Assembly (NCBI GenBank): GCA_035565675.1
Contig: DATMSA010000019.1
Coordinates: forward strand, 1 to 64,000
Source of the DNA: Capillimicrobium sp035565675
GTDB lineage: Bacteria; Actinomycetota; Thermoleophilia; Solirubrobacterales; Solirubrobacteraceae
DNA: 64,000 bases
Direction: 5' to 3'
A program made the translations under genes and the position numbers. Within the stretch, counting starts at the first letter, position 1; every line of letters starts with the position of its first letter. Below, in pieces: positions 16,115 to 23,970 of the stretch. The notes beneath the pieces are model-generated. The model saw only the letters and a list, made by a program, of their open reading frames with translations. It did no database searches and was not told where the DNA came from.

Positions 16115-17164
16115 GTGAGCCCCCTCGACGATCTGACCCCCGACCAGCGCGCCGTCCTCCAGCTCCTGCTCAAGCAGGGCAAGAGCTACGCGGAGCTGGC
16201 CGCCCTGCTGCGGATCGACCCGGAGGCCGTGCGCCAGCGCGCGATCGGCGCGATCGCCGCGCTCGGCCCGGAGGTGGACGAGGGCGACCGCGGCGTGCTG
16301 ACCGACTGGCTGCTGGGCCAGCTCGACGACGAGGGCCGCGCCGCGACGCGCGACCTCCTCACCGAGTCGCCGGCCGCGCTGGAGTGGGCGGAGGCGATCG
16401 GCGAGCGGCTGCGGGCCGAGGGCCTGGAGCCGCGCGGCGAGCTGCCCGCCGCCGAGGTCGCCGAGGCGCCCGAGGAGCCCGAGGCGACGCCCGACGCCGA
16501 GCCGGTGGCCGAGGAGGAGCCCGCGCCGGAGCCCGAGCCCGCGCGGGAGCCCGAGCCGGAGCCCGAGGCCGACCCGGAGCCCGAGCGCGAGCCCGCCCCG
16601 CTGCCCGGCTTCGCGCCCACCGACGGCGACGACGGTGGCGAGCGCCCCTCGCGCCTGGGCGGCGCGCTGCTCATCGGCGGCCTCGTCGTCGTGATCGTCG
16701 TCGTCGCGGTGATCCTGCTGGGCGGCGGCGACGACGACGGTCCCTCGACGGCGACCCAGACGCAGGCGACCGCGACGCAGACGACCGGGCAGACCACCCC
16801 GACGACCGGCGAGCTGACCGTCGAGGCGCAGGTCAACATGCGCGCCCCGGGCGGCGGCGACGCGCTCGGCGTCGCCCAGATCATCACCGACGGCTCCACC
16901 CGCGGCGTGAGCGTCACCGCCGAGGGCCTGGAGCCCAACGGCGACAACGACCGCTATGCGCTGTGGCTGACCGGCGGGCCGGGCGGCAAGGCCTACCTGC
17001 TCGGCTTCTCCACCACCGCCGTCGGCGACAACGGGCGCTTCGGCGGGTCCGCCGAGCTGCCCGAGGACGCCGACGACTACCGCCGCATCGAGCTGTCGCT
17101 CGAGACCCGCAACGAGCCCCGCAAGCCGACCGAGGTCGTGCTGCGCGGGTCGCTGGGCTCCTAG
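16115..17164 (+). CDS. Membrane-anchored fusion: sigma-region-4-like HTH with anti-sigma-like and RskA-like segments
   Basis: The 349-residue protein has an unusual order of parts. Residues ~5-50 (TPDQRAVLQLLLKQGKSYAE, then LAALLRIDPEAVRQRA) look like sigma-70 region 4. Residues ~55-105 (DWLLGQLDDEGRAATRDLLTESPAA) resemble the anti-sigma N-terminal helices but lack zinc-ligand Cys/His. A Pro/Glu-rich linker of tandem PE/EPEP repeats follows (~115-165), then one transmembrane helix (~187-208). Last comes an extracytoplasmic domain similar to the anti-sigma-K (RskA) C-terminus (DRYALWLTGGPGGKAYLLGF). It may sense an envelope signal and act on DNA or a sigma factor. GTG 16115 is 10 nt after TAGCCT. 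Confidence 0.75.
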   Translation: MSPLDDLTPDQRAVLQLLLKQGKSYAELAALLRIDPEAVRQRAIGAIAALGPEVDEGDRGVLTDWLLGQLDDEGRAATRDLLTESPAALEWAEAIGERLRAEGLEPRGELPAAEVAEAPEEPEATPDAEPVAEEEPAPEPEPAREPEPEPEADPEPEREPAPLPGFAPTDGDDGGERPSRLGGALLIGGLVVVIVVVAVILLGGGDDDGPSTATQTQATATQTTGQTTPTTGELTVEAQVNMRAPGGGDALGVAQIITDGSTRGVSVTAEGLEPNGDNDRYALWLTGGPGGKAYLLGFSTTAVGDNGRFGGSAELPEDADDYRRIELSLETRNEPRKPTEVVLRGSLGS

Positions 17165-17604
17165 CGCCCCGCCTCGAGCTCCTCGGCGACCGCGTCGAGC
17201 GCGGCGCGGAGCTGCCGGCGGGCCGAGCGCCACGCCAGCGGCGCCCCCAGGCGAGACGCCCCGCGCAGCCCCATCCGCTGCTCGAGCTCGATCCGCGTCC
17301 CGTCGTCCTCCGCGGCCAGCCGCACCTCGACCTCGTGCGCGGCGAAGACCCGCTCGAACGGCGTGCCGGCCACCTCCAGCGCCCACGCGCGCCGGCGCGG
17401 GCGGTCGGACGCGAGCACCCGCTGGTCGGCGCGCACCTCGCGGCCGTGGCGGCTGCGCAGCACGAGCGTGAACCCGCGGCCGCTGACGCCCTCGACGCGC
17501 ACGGCCCGCGGCCACCAGCGCGGGAGCTGGTGCGGGTCGCCGACGAGCCGCCACACCTCGCCGGGCGGGGCGGGCAGGCGGCGGCGCACGCGCGCGGTCG
17601 TCAC
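17161..17604 (-). CDS. SRPBCC (START-like) family protein
   Basis: The 147-residue product matches the polyketide cyclase/SRPBCC pattern. It starts VTTARVRRRLPAPPGEVWRLVGDPHQLPRWWPRAVR, with a central beta-sheet and a long C-terminal helix (SARRQLRAALDAVAEELE). These proteins enclose a hydrophobic ligand; ligand unknown. GTG 17604 is 2 bp after the apt stop, so it is the last gene of the rsiG operon. Its stop overlaps that of the convergent HTH-membrane gene by 4 bp. Confidence 0.8.
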   Translation of the reverse strand: MTTARVRRRLPAPPGEVWRLVGDPHQLPRWWPRAVRVEGVSGRGFTLVLRSRHGREVRADQRVLASDRPRRRAWALEVAGTPFERVFAAHEVEVRLAAEDDGTRIELEQRMGLRGASRLGAPLAWRSARRQLRAALDAVAEELEAGR

Positions 17605-17606
17605 CG

Positions 17607-18149
17607 CTACTCGGTCTCGTCGCGCAGCAGCGAGAGCACGTCGTAGCCGGTCAGGCGCTCGCGGCCGGGCAGGAACGCCAGCTCGATCAGGAACGTGCAG
17701 GCGACGACCTCGCCGCCGGCCTTCTCGACGAGCTCGCACAGCGCGCGGGCCGTGCCGCCCGTGGCGAGCAGGTCGTCGTGGATCAGGACCCGGTGGCCGG
17801 GGCCGATCGCGTCGGTGTGCACCTCGAGCCGGTCGATCCCGTACTCGAGCTCGTAGGCGACGCTGAGCGTCTCGCGCGGGAGCTTGCCGGGCTTGCGGGC
17901 CAGCACGAAGCCGGCGCCCAGCTCGGACGCCAGGGCGGGCCCGAACAGGAAGCCGCGCGCCTCGGCGGCGAGCACGTGGAAGGGCGCGTAGGGCCGCGAG
18001 AGGTCGGCGAGGCCGCGCACGGCGGCGCGGAAGCCCTCGGGCGAGGCCAGCAGCGGCGTGATGTCGCGGAAGCCGACGCCGGGCTTGGGGAAGTCGGGCA
18101 CGTCGCGGATCAGCCCGCGCAGCTCGGCCGGGGACATGTCGGGGCTCAC
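17607..18149 (-). CDS. apt: Adenine phosphoribosyltransferase
   Basis: Salvages adenine with PRPP to AMP. The PRPP-binding motif VLIHDDLLATGGTARAL is intact. The N-terminal FPKPGVGFRDITPLL and the flexible-loop RKPGKLPRETLSVAYELEYG are typical. At 180 residues it has the usual length. The start is ATG 18149, overlapping the MerR gene stop (18146) by 4 bp. Apt is often linked to relA/secD in bacteria; here it sits in a regulatory operon. Confidence 0.95.
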   Translation of the reverse strand: MSPDMSPAELRGLIRDVPDFPKPGVGFRDITPLLASPEGFRAAVRGLADLSRPYAPFHVLAAEARGFLFGPALASELGAGFVLARKPGKLPRETLSVAYELEYGIDRLEVHTDAIGPGHRVLIHDDLLATGGTARALCELVEKAGGEVVACTFLIELAFLPGRERLTGYDVLSLLRDETE

Positions 18150-18925
18150 TTCACGAGCGTGCGCAGGTCGCGCACGAGCAGCAGGTGCTTGAGGTGGCTG
18201 GTCACGGCGGCGAGGTTCTCGAGCGCCTCGATCGCCTCCTTGCGGCGCTGCGGATTGCGCGAGCGCAGCGCCGGGGCGAGGATCTGCTGCAGCAGCGCGG
18301 CCTCGCGGTCGGCGGAGGTGCGGAAGACGCGCAGGTTGCGCCCGCCGACCCCGTAGCGGGCCAGCTCGGTCACCGCCCGCACGATCTCGCGCTCGGTCTC
18401 GTCGTAGTAGGTCACGCCGGCGCGGGTCTCGCCCTTGATCACGCCGTAGTCCTCGAGCTCGCGCACGAGCGCGGGGTCGGCGCGGGTCTCCTCGACGACG
18501 TCGTCGAGCGAGTACAGGGGCCCGCGCTCGCTGACGCTGACCGACGCGCGGCGCGTGGCGCGGCGCCCGCCGTCGGGCCCGGCCGCGGGGACCGGCGTGT
18601 CGGCGGCGCGCCCGGCGGCCAGCTCCTGGCGGATGACCCGCAGCGGCAGGAACTCGTCGCGCTGGAGGCGCAGGATCGTGCGCAGGCGCTGCACGTCGGA
18701 CGGCGTGTAGAGCCGGTAGCCGCCGGGCGTGCGCCGCGGCGACAGCAGCTTCTGGTCCTCGAGGTAGCGGATCTTGGAGATCGAGATGTCGGGGAACTCC
18801 TGCTCGAGCGCCTTGGTGACCGCCCCGATCGTCATCGCCTTCTCGCGCTGGCGCTCGGACCGGCCCCCCGGCTCGTCGCCGGCCACGGGCAGGTCCTCCA
18901 TCTCCGGGCCTTCCACGAGGGTCAC
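18146..18925 (-). CDS. MerR-family transcriptional regulator (FtsR-like)
   Basis: The 259-residue regulator has a winged HTH MerR domain near the N-terminus (MTIGAVTKALEQEFPDISIS, then KIRYLEDQKLLSPRRTPGGYRLYTPSDVQRL). A second MerR-like half follows (LYSLDDVVEETRADPALV ... YGVIKGETRAGVTYYDETE) and then a C-terminal helical region. The adjacency to a GarA-like FHA gene mirrors the mycobacterial garA-Rv1828 pair and corynebacterial ftsR, an activator of ftsZ. The GTG start overlaps the FHA stop (GTGA). Function as an FtsR orthologue is an inference from synteny and length. Confidence 0.85.
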   Translation of the reverse strand: MTLVEGPEMEDLPVAGDEPGGRSERQREKAMTIGAVTKALEQEFPDISISKIRYLEDQKLLSPRRTPGGYRLYTPSDVQRLRTILRLQRDEFLPLRVIRQELAAGRAADTPVPAAGPDGGRRATRRASVSVSERGPLYSLDDVVEETRADPALVRELEDYGVIKGETRAGVTYYDETEREIVRAVTELARYGVGGRNLRVFRTSADREAALLQQILAPALRSRNPQRRKEAIEALENLAAVTSHLKHLLLVRDLRTLVK

Positions 18926-19395
18926 CGCTGGAGGAAGGTCAGCTTGTACTTGCCGATCTGCAGCTCGTCGCCGTCCTCGAGACGGTGCGACTCGATCCGC
19001 CGGCGGTTCACGTAGGAGCCGTTCAGCGAGCCGAGGTCGTCGAGGTACAGGTCGCCGCCGCGGCGCACCAGCAGCGCGTGGTCGCGCGAGACCGTGACGT
19101 CGTCGAGGAAGACGTCGGAGTCCGGCCGCCGGCCGATCGTCATGCGGTCGCGGTCCAGCGGGAACGACTCGCCGACGCGCCCGCCGCCGGAGCGGATCAC
19201 GAGGACGGAGCCGTGCTCGGCGGCCGACTCGAGGTCGACGGGGATCAGCTCGCCGGTGTCGCCGACCCGGTACGTGGCGGTGACCGGGTCGCCGCCGCGC
19301 GCGGGCTCGGCGGCGCCCAGGAACGCACCGCACTTCTGGCAGTAGTTGGCCCCGTCCGCGTTGACGAAGCCGCATTCTGGGCAGTGCAGCGCCAT
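18922..19395 (-). CDS. FHA-domain protein with N-terminal zinc ribbon (GarA-like)
   Basis: The 157-residue protein starts with a zinc ribbon (CPEC at 5-8, CQKC at 19-22). It ends with a complete FHA domain: GRRPDSDVFLDD, VSRDH (phosphothreonine-binding Ser/Arg/His) and LGSLNGSYVNRRRIES. FHA proteins of the GarA/OdhI class bind phosphothreonine and switch the 2-oxoglutarate node through Ser/Thr kinase signals. The ETTS phosphorylation motif of GarA is not evident here; a single TATYR stretch precedes the FHA core. So a different partner is possible. Second gene of the rsiG operon. Confidence 0.87.
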   Translation of the reverse strand: MALHCPECGFVNADGANYCQKCGAFLGAAEPARGGDPVTATYRVGDTGELIPVDLESAAEHGSVLVIRSGGGRVGESFPLDRDRMTIGRRPDSDVFLDDVTVSRDHALLVRRGGDLYLDDLGSLNGSYVNRRRIESHRLEDGDELQIGKYKLTFLQR

Positions 19396-19427
19396 CGGCG
19401 ATCCCTTCCGGCCGGCGGTGCGGCCCG

Positions 19428-19682
19428 TCAGACCCCGGGCTCGTCGCCCGTGCGGCCCGCGAGGATGTCGGTCAGGCGCCGGACGTCGTCGCCCGTGATG
19501 ACCTCTTCCCCTCCCTCGTGCTTCTTGCGCAGGCGGTTGACCAGCTCGGCGCGGAGGATGTCGATCTTGCCGTGCAGGATCCGCCGCTTGTACGAGATGT
19601 CGACCTCCTCCTCGGTCAACTGCTGGATGAGGTCCTTGAGTTCCTGATCGGAGAGCGAACCGAGGTCGGGGAAGGTGTCCAT
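19428..19682 (-). CDS. rsiG: RsiG-type c-di-GMP-binding anti-sigma factor (putative)
   Basis: The 84-residue helical protein contains LSDQELKDLIQQLTEEE followed by E26-x3-S30-x2-R33-x3-H37-x3-D41. That matches the RsiG c-di-GMP signature E(x)3S(x)2R(x)3Q(x)3D except for His in place of Gln. In Streptomyces, RsiG holds the sigma factor WhiG when c-di-GMP is bound. In deep-branching Rubrobacter, a single-motif RsiG works as a homodimer, and the small size here fits that form. A ggag site lies 7 nt before ATG 19682. Its sigma factor is not in the window. Confidence 0.75.
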   Translation of the reverse strand: MDTFPDLGSLSDQELKDLIQQLTEEEVDISYKRRILHGKIDILRAELVNRLRKKHEGGEEVITGDDVRRLTDILAGRTGDEPGV

Positions 19683-19721
19683 GAGGTGACTCCTACCAAA
19701 GCGGGGAGGTCGAAGGGCGGG

Positions 19722-19749
19722 AGCATAGCCCATTCCCCCAGAGGGTCAA
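19722..19749 (-). promoter_or_regulatory. Promoter of the rsiG-FHA-MerR-apt operon
   Basis: A well-formed housekeeping-type promoter: TTGACC (19749-19744) and TATGCT (19727-19722) on the minus strand, spaced 16 bp. It overlaps the last codon of the upstream phosphatidyltransferase gene. It predicts a ~33-nt leader with a ribosome-binding site. Confidence 0.65.
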
Positions 19750-20372
19750 GCTGACCTTGAGGGTTGGCGCAGCTGCCGGACGGCGGAGACGCCATAGAGC
19801 ACGGTTGCCCAGATCGACAGCGCCAAACCCACGTACAGCAGCCACTTCGCGACGTCCTCCACCCCGCACAGCGCCAGGAACACGGCGCCCATCAGCGGCC
19901 ACACCGACCAGCGCCCCGGCCAGTTGATGCGGATCTCCACGCCGCGCCGCACGAGCGGCGGCCCGGCCAGCAGCATGAGCGCCTCGCGCCCGGCGAGCAC
20001 GTACAGCCCCCAGCGCGGCAGCAGCTCGAAGTGCCAGCACACGACCACGCCGGCGAGGATGATGAGCCGGTCGACGACGGGGTCCAGCAACGCGCCCAGC
20101 CGGCTGTACTGGCCGGTCACGCGCGCGGCGATGCCGTCGGCGTAGTCGCCGAGCGTGATCGCCAGGAACAGGATCGCGGGCAGCGCGTCGGTGCCCGCGT
20201 CGGACGTGAACGCGAGGATCAGGAAGACGGGGATCAGCGCGGCGCGGACGTAGACGATCGCGTTGGGGATCGTCCACGGGCGCAGCGGCTGTCCCGGCAG
20301 CGTCTGCGGCGGCGGCGGGCCGGAGCGGTCGAGGCCGCTCAGGCGGCGAAAGGTCAGGGGAGGCTTGCCCAC
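19746..20372 (-). CDS. CDP-alcohol phosphatidyltransferase
   Basis: The 208-residue membrane enzyme carries the full CDP-alcohol signature DGxxARxxxxxxxxGxxxDxxxD as DGIAARVTGQYSRLGALLDP plus VVD, with about five transmembrane helices. Such enzymes make phosphatidylglycerophosphate (PgsA), cardiolipin, PI or related lipids. Substrate is not certain, though a start WTIPNAIVYVRAALIP is typical of PgsA-like members. GTG 20372 overlaps the proS 3' end by 19 bp, so the two are co-transcribed. The ~30-residue N-terminus before the first helix is polar and Pro-rich. Confidence 0.82.
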   Translation of the reverse strand: MGKPPLTFRRLSGLDRSGPPPPQTLPGQPLRPWTIPNAIVYVRAALIPVFLILAFTSDAGTDALPAILFLAITLGDYADGIAARVTGQYSRLGALLDPVVDRLIILAGVVVCWHFELLPRWGLYVLAGREALMLLAGPPLVRRGVEIRINWPGRWSVWPLMGAVFLALCGVEDVAKWLLYVGLALSIWATVLYGVSAVRQLRQPSRSA

Positions 20373-22018
20373 AGCTCCGCCACCGCGGGGCCGCCCCCGC
20401 GCAGCGGCACGCCGCCCTCGTGGTCGACGCGCCCGCGGCGGATCTGCGCCTCGGCCCGCCCGGACTCCAGCGCCCGCTTGCCGACCGTGAGCCGCAGCGG
20501 GCAGCCCAGCAGCTCGGCGTCGGCGAACTTCTCGCCGGGACGCAGCGGGCGGTCGTCGAGCAGGACCGACAGCCCCTCGGCCTCGACCTCGGCGGCCAGG
20601 GCCTCGGCCGCCTCCAGCTCGGCCTCCTTGCCCAGCGCGACGACGTGCACGTCCCACGGCGCCAGCGCGCGCGGCCACGAGATCCCGTGCTCGTCGGCGT
20701 ACTGCTCGATCGCCGCGGCGGCGATGCGCGCCGGGCCGATGCCGTAGCAGCCCATCCAGATGTGCTGCTCGGTGCCGTTCTCGTCGAGGTACGTCGCGTT
20801 CAGCGGCACCGAGTAGCGCGTGCCGAGCTTGAAGATGTTGCCGACCTCGATCGCCGGCTCGATGCGGATCGGGTGGCCGTTGACCGTGTCGCCCTCGACG
20901 ACCGTGCGGACGTCGAGGCGGTCGCCGGCGGGCACGTCGATGACGACGTGGTGGTCGGGCTTGTTGGCGCCGACGACGTAGCGGCCGGGCGCGACCGCGG
21001 CGTCGAGGATCAGCTCGACGCGGTCGTTGGGTCCCATGTAGCCGCCGACGAGGCCGTGCTCGGCCAGCTCGTCGTCGTGGGCGGGCCGGAACGGCTCGCG
21101 CAGCGCGTTCTGCAGCTTGATGTCGTTGACGCGGTGGTCGCCGCGCACCATCACGAGGATCAGGCCGCGCTGCTCGGTGACCACCGGGAACGCCTTCAGC
21201 AGCGCGCCCGGGTGGACGTCGAGCGCCTCGGCGAGCGCCTCGATCGTGCTGGCGCCCGGCGTGTGCAGCTCGCCGGCGATGTGGTCGGGCAGCGGCGGGA
21301 CCGGCTGCGGCTCGGCGGTCGCCACCTCGACGTTGGCGGCGTACCCGGGCGCGAGCGCGATGTCGTTCTCGCCCGCCGGCGACGGCGCCATGTACTCGTG
21401 CGCGCCGACGCCGCCCATCATCCCTACGTCGGACTCGACCGCGTACCACTCCAGGCCGCAGCGGTCGAAGATGCGGTCGTAGGCGCGGGCGTGCGCCTCG
21501 TAGCTGACCTCCATCCCGGCCTGGTCGCGGTCGAACGAGTACGAGTCCTTCATGATGAACTCGCGCGTGCGCAGGACGCCGGCGCGCGGCCGCGGCTCGT
21601 CGCGCTCCTTGACCTGGATGTGGTACAGCGAGAACGGCAGGTCGCGGTAGCTGCGCACCACCTGGGCGGCGTGCGTGGTCACCGTCTCCTCGTTGGTCAT
21701 CGACAGCACGAGGTCGGCGCCCTTGCGGTCCTGGAGCTTGAACAGCTCCTCGCTGCCGTAGCGGCCGGTGCGCTTCCACAGCTCGGCCGGGACGAGCACC
21801 GGCATCATGACCTCCTGGGCCCCGATGCGGTCCATCTCCTCGCGGACGATCTGCGCCGCCTTCTGATGCACCCGCCAGCCGGCGGGCAGCCACGACCAGA
21901 TGCCGCTGCCGATCTGGCGGATCAGGCCGGCGCGGACCATCAGCTTGTGGGACACCGCCTCGGCGTCGGCGGGCGGCTGGCGCTCGGTGGGAAGGAAGAG
22001 CTGCGACTGTCGGTGCAT
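20354..22018 (-). CDS. proS: Prolyl-tRNA synthetase (bacterial type)
   Basis: Charges tRNA-Pro. The 554-residue class II synthetase shows motif 1 (RIGAQEVMMPVLVPAELW), motif 2 region (TREFIMKDSYSF) and motif 3 (GIGPARIAAAAIEQ). Between them lies the editing-type insertion domain with THAAQVVRSYRDLP flanking. The C-terminal anticodon-binding domain is intact (DRPLRPGEKFADAELLG). The start MHRQSQLF is standard, with TAGGCT 10 nt upstream. It sits immediately downstream of ispG, a widespread order. Confidence 0.96.
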   Translation of the reverse strand: MHRQSQLFLPTERQPPADAEAVSHKLMVRAGLIRQIGSGIWSWLPAGWRVHQKAAQIVREEMDRIGAQEVMMPVLVPAELWKRTGRYGSEELFKLQDRKGADLVLSMTNEETVTTHAAQVVRSYRDLPFSLYHIQVKERDEPRPRAGVLRTREFIMKDSYSFDRDQAGMEVSYEAHARAYDRIFDRCGLEWYAVESDVGMMGGVGAHEYMAPSPAGENDIALAPGYAANVEVATAEPQPVPPLPDHIAGELHTPGASTIEALAEALDVHPGALLKAFPVVTEQRGLILVMVRGDHRVNDIKLQNALREPFRPAHDDELAEHGLVGGYMGPNDRVELILDAAVAPGRYVVGANKPDHHVVIDVPAGDRLDVRTVVEGDTVNGHPIRIEPAIEVGNIFKLGTRYSVPLNATYLDENGTEQHIWMGCYGIGPARIAAAAIEQYADEHGISWPRALAPWDVHVVALGKEAELEAAEALAAEVEAEGLSVLLDDRPLRPGEKFADAELLGCPLRLTVGKRALESGRAEAQIRRGRVDHEGGVPLRGGGPAVAELWASLP

Positions 22019-22028
22019 CGAGCCCGAC

Positions 22029-22034
22029 AGCCTA
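22029..22034 (-). promoter_or_regulatory. -10 hexamer TAGGCT before proS
   Basis: It is 10 nt upstream of the proS ATG, so proS may have its own leaderless promoter although it follows ispG closely. Confidence 0.4.
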
Positions 22035-22057
22035 CGGCGTCGGGTCGCGGCGGGCGA

Positions 22058-23326
22058 TCAGGCGCGGGTGAAGCGGCGGCCGGCGACCGGCGAGATCGCC
22101 TCGTCGATCGGGGTCGGCGCGTCGGCCGCCTCGGCGGCGTCGGCCTCCTCGCGCGCCTTCTCGGCCTCGAGCGCGGCGAGGCGCTCCGGCGTCATCGCCG
22201 TGGCGTCCTCCTCCTCGGCCAGCCAGGCGGCGGCCTCGGCGGCGGCGCGCTCGTCGCGGACGACCTGCTTGCCCGCGGCGTAGTAGCGGTCGATCTCGGC
22301 GAACAGCTCGTCGACCAGGCGCTCGGTCGGCACCTTCTTCAGCGGCTCGCCCTTCGAGTAGATCATCCCCATGTCCTTGGCGCCGGTGATGCCGAAGTCG
22401 GCGTGGCGGGCCTCGCCGATCCCGTTGACCGCGCAGCCGAGGATCGAGACCTCGATCGGGTCCTCGTAGACCTCCAGGCGCCGCTCGACCTCGGCGACGA
22501 CGGAGTCCATGTCGAACTGCAGGCGCCCGCACGTCGGGCAGGCGATGAGCACCGGGCCCTTCTCGCGCAGCTTCAGCGCCTTGAGGATCTCCCAGCCGAC
22601 CTTGACCTCCTCCTCGGCGTGGAAGGTCGACAGCGAGATGCGGATCGTGTCGCCGATCCCGTCGGCCAGCAGCGTGCCGAGGCCGACCGCGCTCTTCAGC
22701 GAGCCCGACCACTTCGTGCCCGCCTCGGTGACGCCGAGGTGCAGCGGGTACGGGATGCGCTCCGACAGCAGCCGGTTGGAGGCGATCGTGTTCGGCACCG
22801 ACGTCGACTTCATCGACACCTTGAAGTCCGTGAAGTCCAGGCGCTCCATCAGCTCGACGGTCTCGACCGCGGCCGTGACGAGCGCCTCGACCGGGTTCGT
22901 GTACTCGAGCTCGCGCAGGTGCTTGGGCAGCGACCCGGAGTTGACGCCGACGCGGATCGGCGTGCCCTTCTCCTTGGCCTTGGCGATGACCTCGGCGACC
23001 TTGTCGGGCCCGCCGATGTTGCCCGGGTTGATCCGCACGCAGTGGGCGCCGGCGTCGAGCGCCTTGATCGCCAGCGTGTGGTTGAAGTGGATGTCGGCGA
23101 TCACCGGGATCGGCGACTCGCGGACGATGGTCTTGAGCGCCTCGACGTCCTGCTCGCGCGGCACCGCGCAGCGGACGATGTCGGCCCCCGCCTCGGCGAC
23201 GCGGTGGATCTGGGCCATCGTCGCCTGCAGGTTGGCGGTCTCGGTCTTCGTCATCGTCTGGACCGCGACGGGCGCGCCGCCGCCCACGGGCACGGACCCG
23301 ACGTGGATCTGTCGCTCGGAAGCCAT
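22058..23326 (-). CDS. ispG: 4-hydroxy-3-methylbut-2-en-1-yl diphosphate synthase (IspG/GcpE)
   Basis: Penultimate step of the MEP isoprenoid pathway, an iron-sulfur reductive dehydration of MEcPP. The N-terminal TIM barrel begins with the family motif VAVQTMTKTETANLQATMAQ (MTxTxTxD-like). The C-terminal domain carries the cluster Cys residues in LIACPTCGR and VSILGCAVNGIGEA. At 422 residues it has a ~40-residue Ala/Glu-rich C-terminal extension (EAEKAREEADAAEAADA). TAGACT lies 10 nt before the ATG. It is separated from dxr and rseP by an accessory block. Confidence 0.96.
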   Translation of the reverse strand: MASERQIHVGSVPVGGGAPVAVQTMTKTETANLQATMAQIHRVAEAGADIVRCAVPREQDVEALKTIVRESPIPVIADIHFNHTLAIKALDAGAHCVRINPGNIGGPDKVAEVIAKAKEKGTPIRVGVNSGSLPKHLRELEYTNPVEALVTAAVETVELMERLDFTDFKVSMKSTSVPNTIASNRLLSERIPYPLHLGVTEAGTKWSGSLKSAVGLGTLLADGIGDTIRISLSTFHAEEEVKVGWEILKALKLREKGPVLIACPTCGRLQFDMDSVVAEVERRLEVYEDPIEVSILGCAVNGIGEARHADFGITGAKDMGMIYSKGEPLKKVPTERLVDELFAEIDRYYAAGKQVVRDERAAAEAAAWLAEEEDATAMTPERLAALEAEKAREEADAAEAADAPTPIDEAISPVAGRRFTRA

Positions 23327-23336
23327 CTGGCCCCTC

Positions 23337-23354
23337 AGTCTATGAACATAGGCT
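23337..23354. promoter_or_regulatory. Divergent -10 pair, ispG / methyltransferase
   Basis: TAGACT (minus, 23337-23342) and TAGGCT (plus, 23349-23354) each lie 10 nt from their start codons. The intervening ctatg-aa-catag (23340-23351) forms a small inverted repeat that overlaps both hexamers and could be an operator. Confidence 0.5.
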
Positions 23355-23364
23355 TGGGGCGCCC

Positions 23365-23970
23365 GTGAACGTCTACTCCACCGCCCGCGGCCCGCTGGCC
23401 CGCCTCGCCGAGCCCGTCGCGCAGCGCGCCCGCGCCGCCCGCCACCGGCGGTTCCTGGCGCTCACCGGCGCGACCGCCGAGACCCGCATCGTCGACGTCG
23501 GCTGCGGCGCGCTGGGCCTGCGCGGCCTGGCGCCCGACCTGGACGTCACCGGCGTGGACGTCGTCGACCGGCCCGGCTACCCGGGGCCGTTCGTGCGCGC
23601 GGACGCGACGCGGCGGCTGCCGTTCGCCGACGGCGAGTTCGACCTCGCCTACTCCTCCAGCGTCGTCGAGCACCTCGCTCCCGCCGACCGGCCCGCGTAC
23701 GCGGCCGAGCTGCGCCGGGTCGCGCGCGGCTGGTGGGTGCAGACGCCGGCGTTCTCGTTCCCGGTCGAGCCCCACGCGCTGCTGCCGTTCGCGCACTGGC
23801 TCCCGGTCGGCCTGCGCCGGCGCTACTGGCGCCTGGGCGCGGCGGGCTCGTGGGAGGAGATCGCGCTCCTGCGCCGGCGCGAGCTGGCGGCGCTGTTCCC
23901 CGGCTCGGCGATCGTCGCCGAGCGGCTGGGGCCGCTCACGAAGTCCTGGATCGCAGTGCGCGCTTCGTGA
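23365..23970 (+). CDS. Class I SAM-dependent methyltransferase
   Basis: The 201-residue protein shows the Rossmann methyltransferase motifs. Motif I is RIVDVGCGALGLRGL, the acidic residue is in DVTGVDVVDR, motif III/IV is GEFDLAYSSSVVEHL, and a later WWVQTPAFSFPVEPHALLPF segment is typical of small methyltransferase_11 proteins. Substrate is unknown. GTG 23365 is 10 nt after TAGGCT. The 3' end overlaps the convergent protease gene by 35 bp. Confidence 0.82.
   Translation: MNVYSTARGPLARLAEPVAQRARAARHRRFLALTGATAETRIVDVGCGALGLRGLAPDLDVTGVDVVDRPGYPGPFVRADATRRLPFADGEFDLAYSSSVVEHLAPADRPAYAAELRRVARGWWVQTPAFSFPVEPHALLPFAHWLPVGLRRRYWRLGAAGSWEEIALLRRRELAALFPGSAIVAERLGPLTKSWIAVRAS

Noticed and set aside
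19746..20372. Naming the CDP-alcohol enzyme pgsA outright
   Set aside because: The signature does not separate PgsA from PI-phosphate, cardiolipin or other CDP-alcohol synthases; the symbol was left empty.
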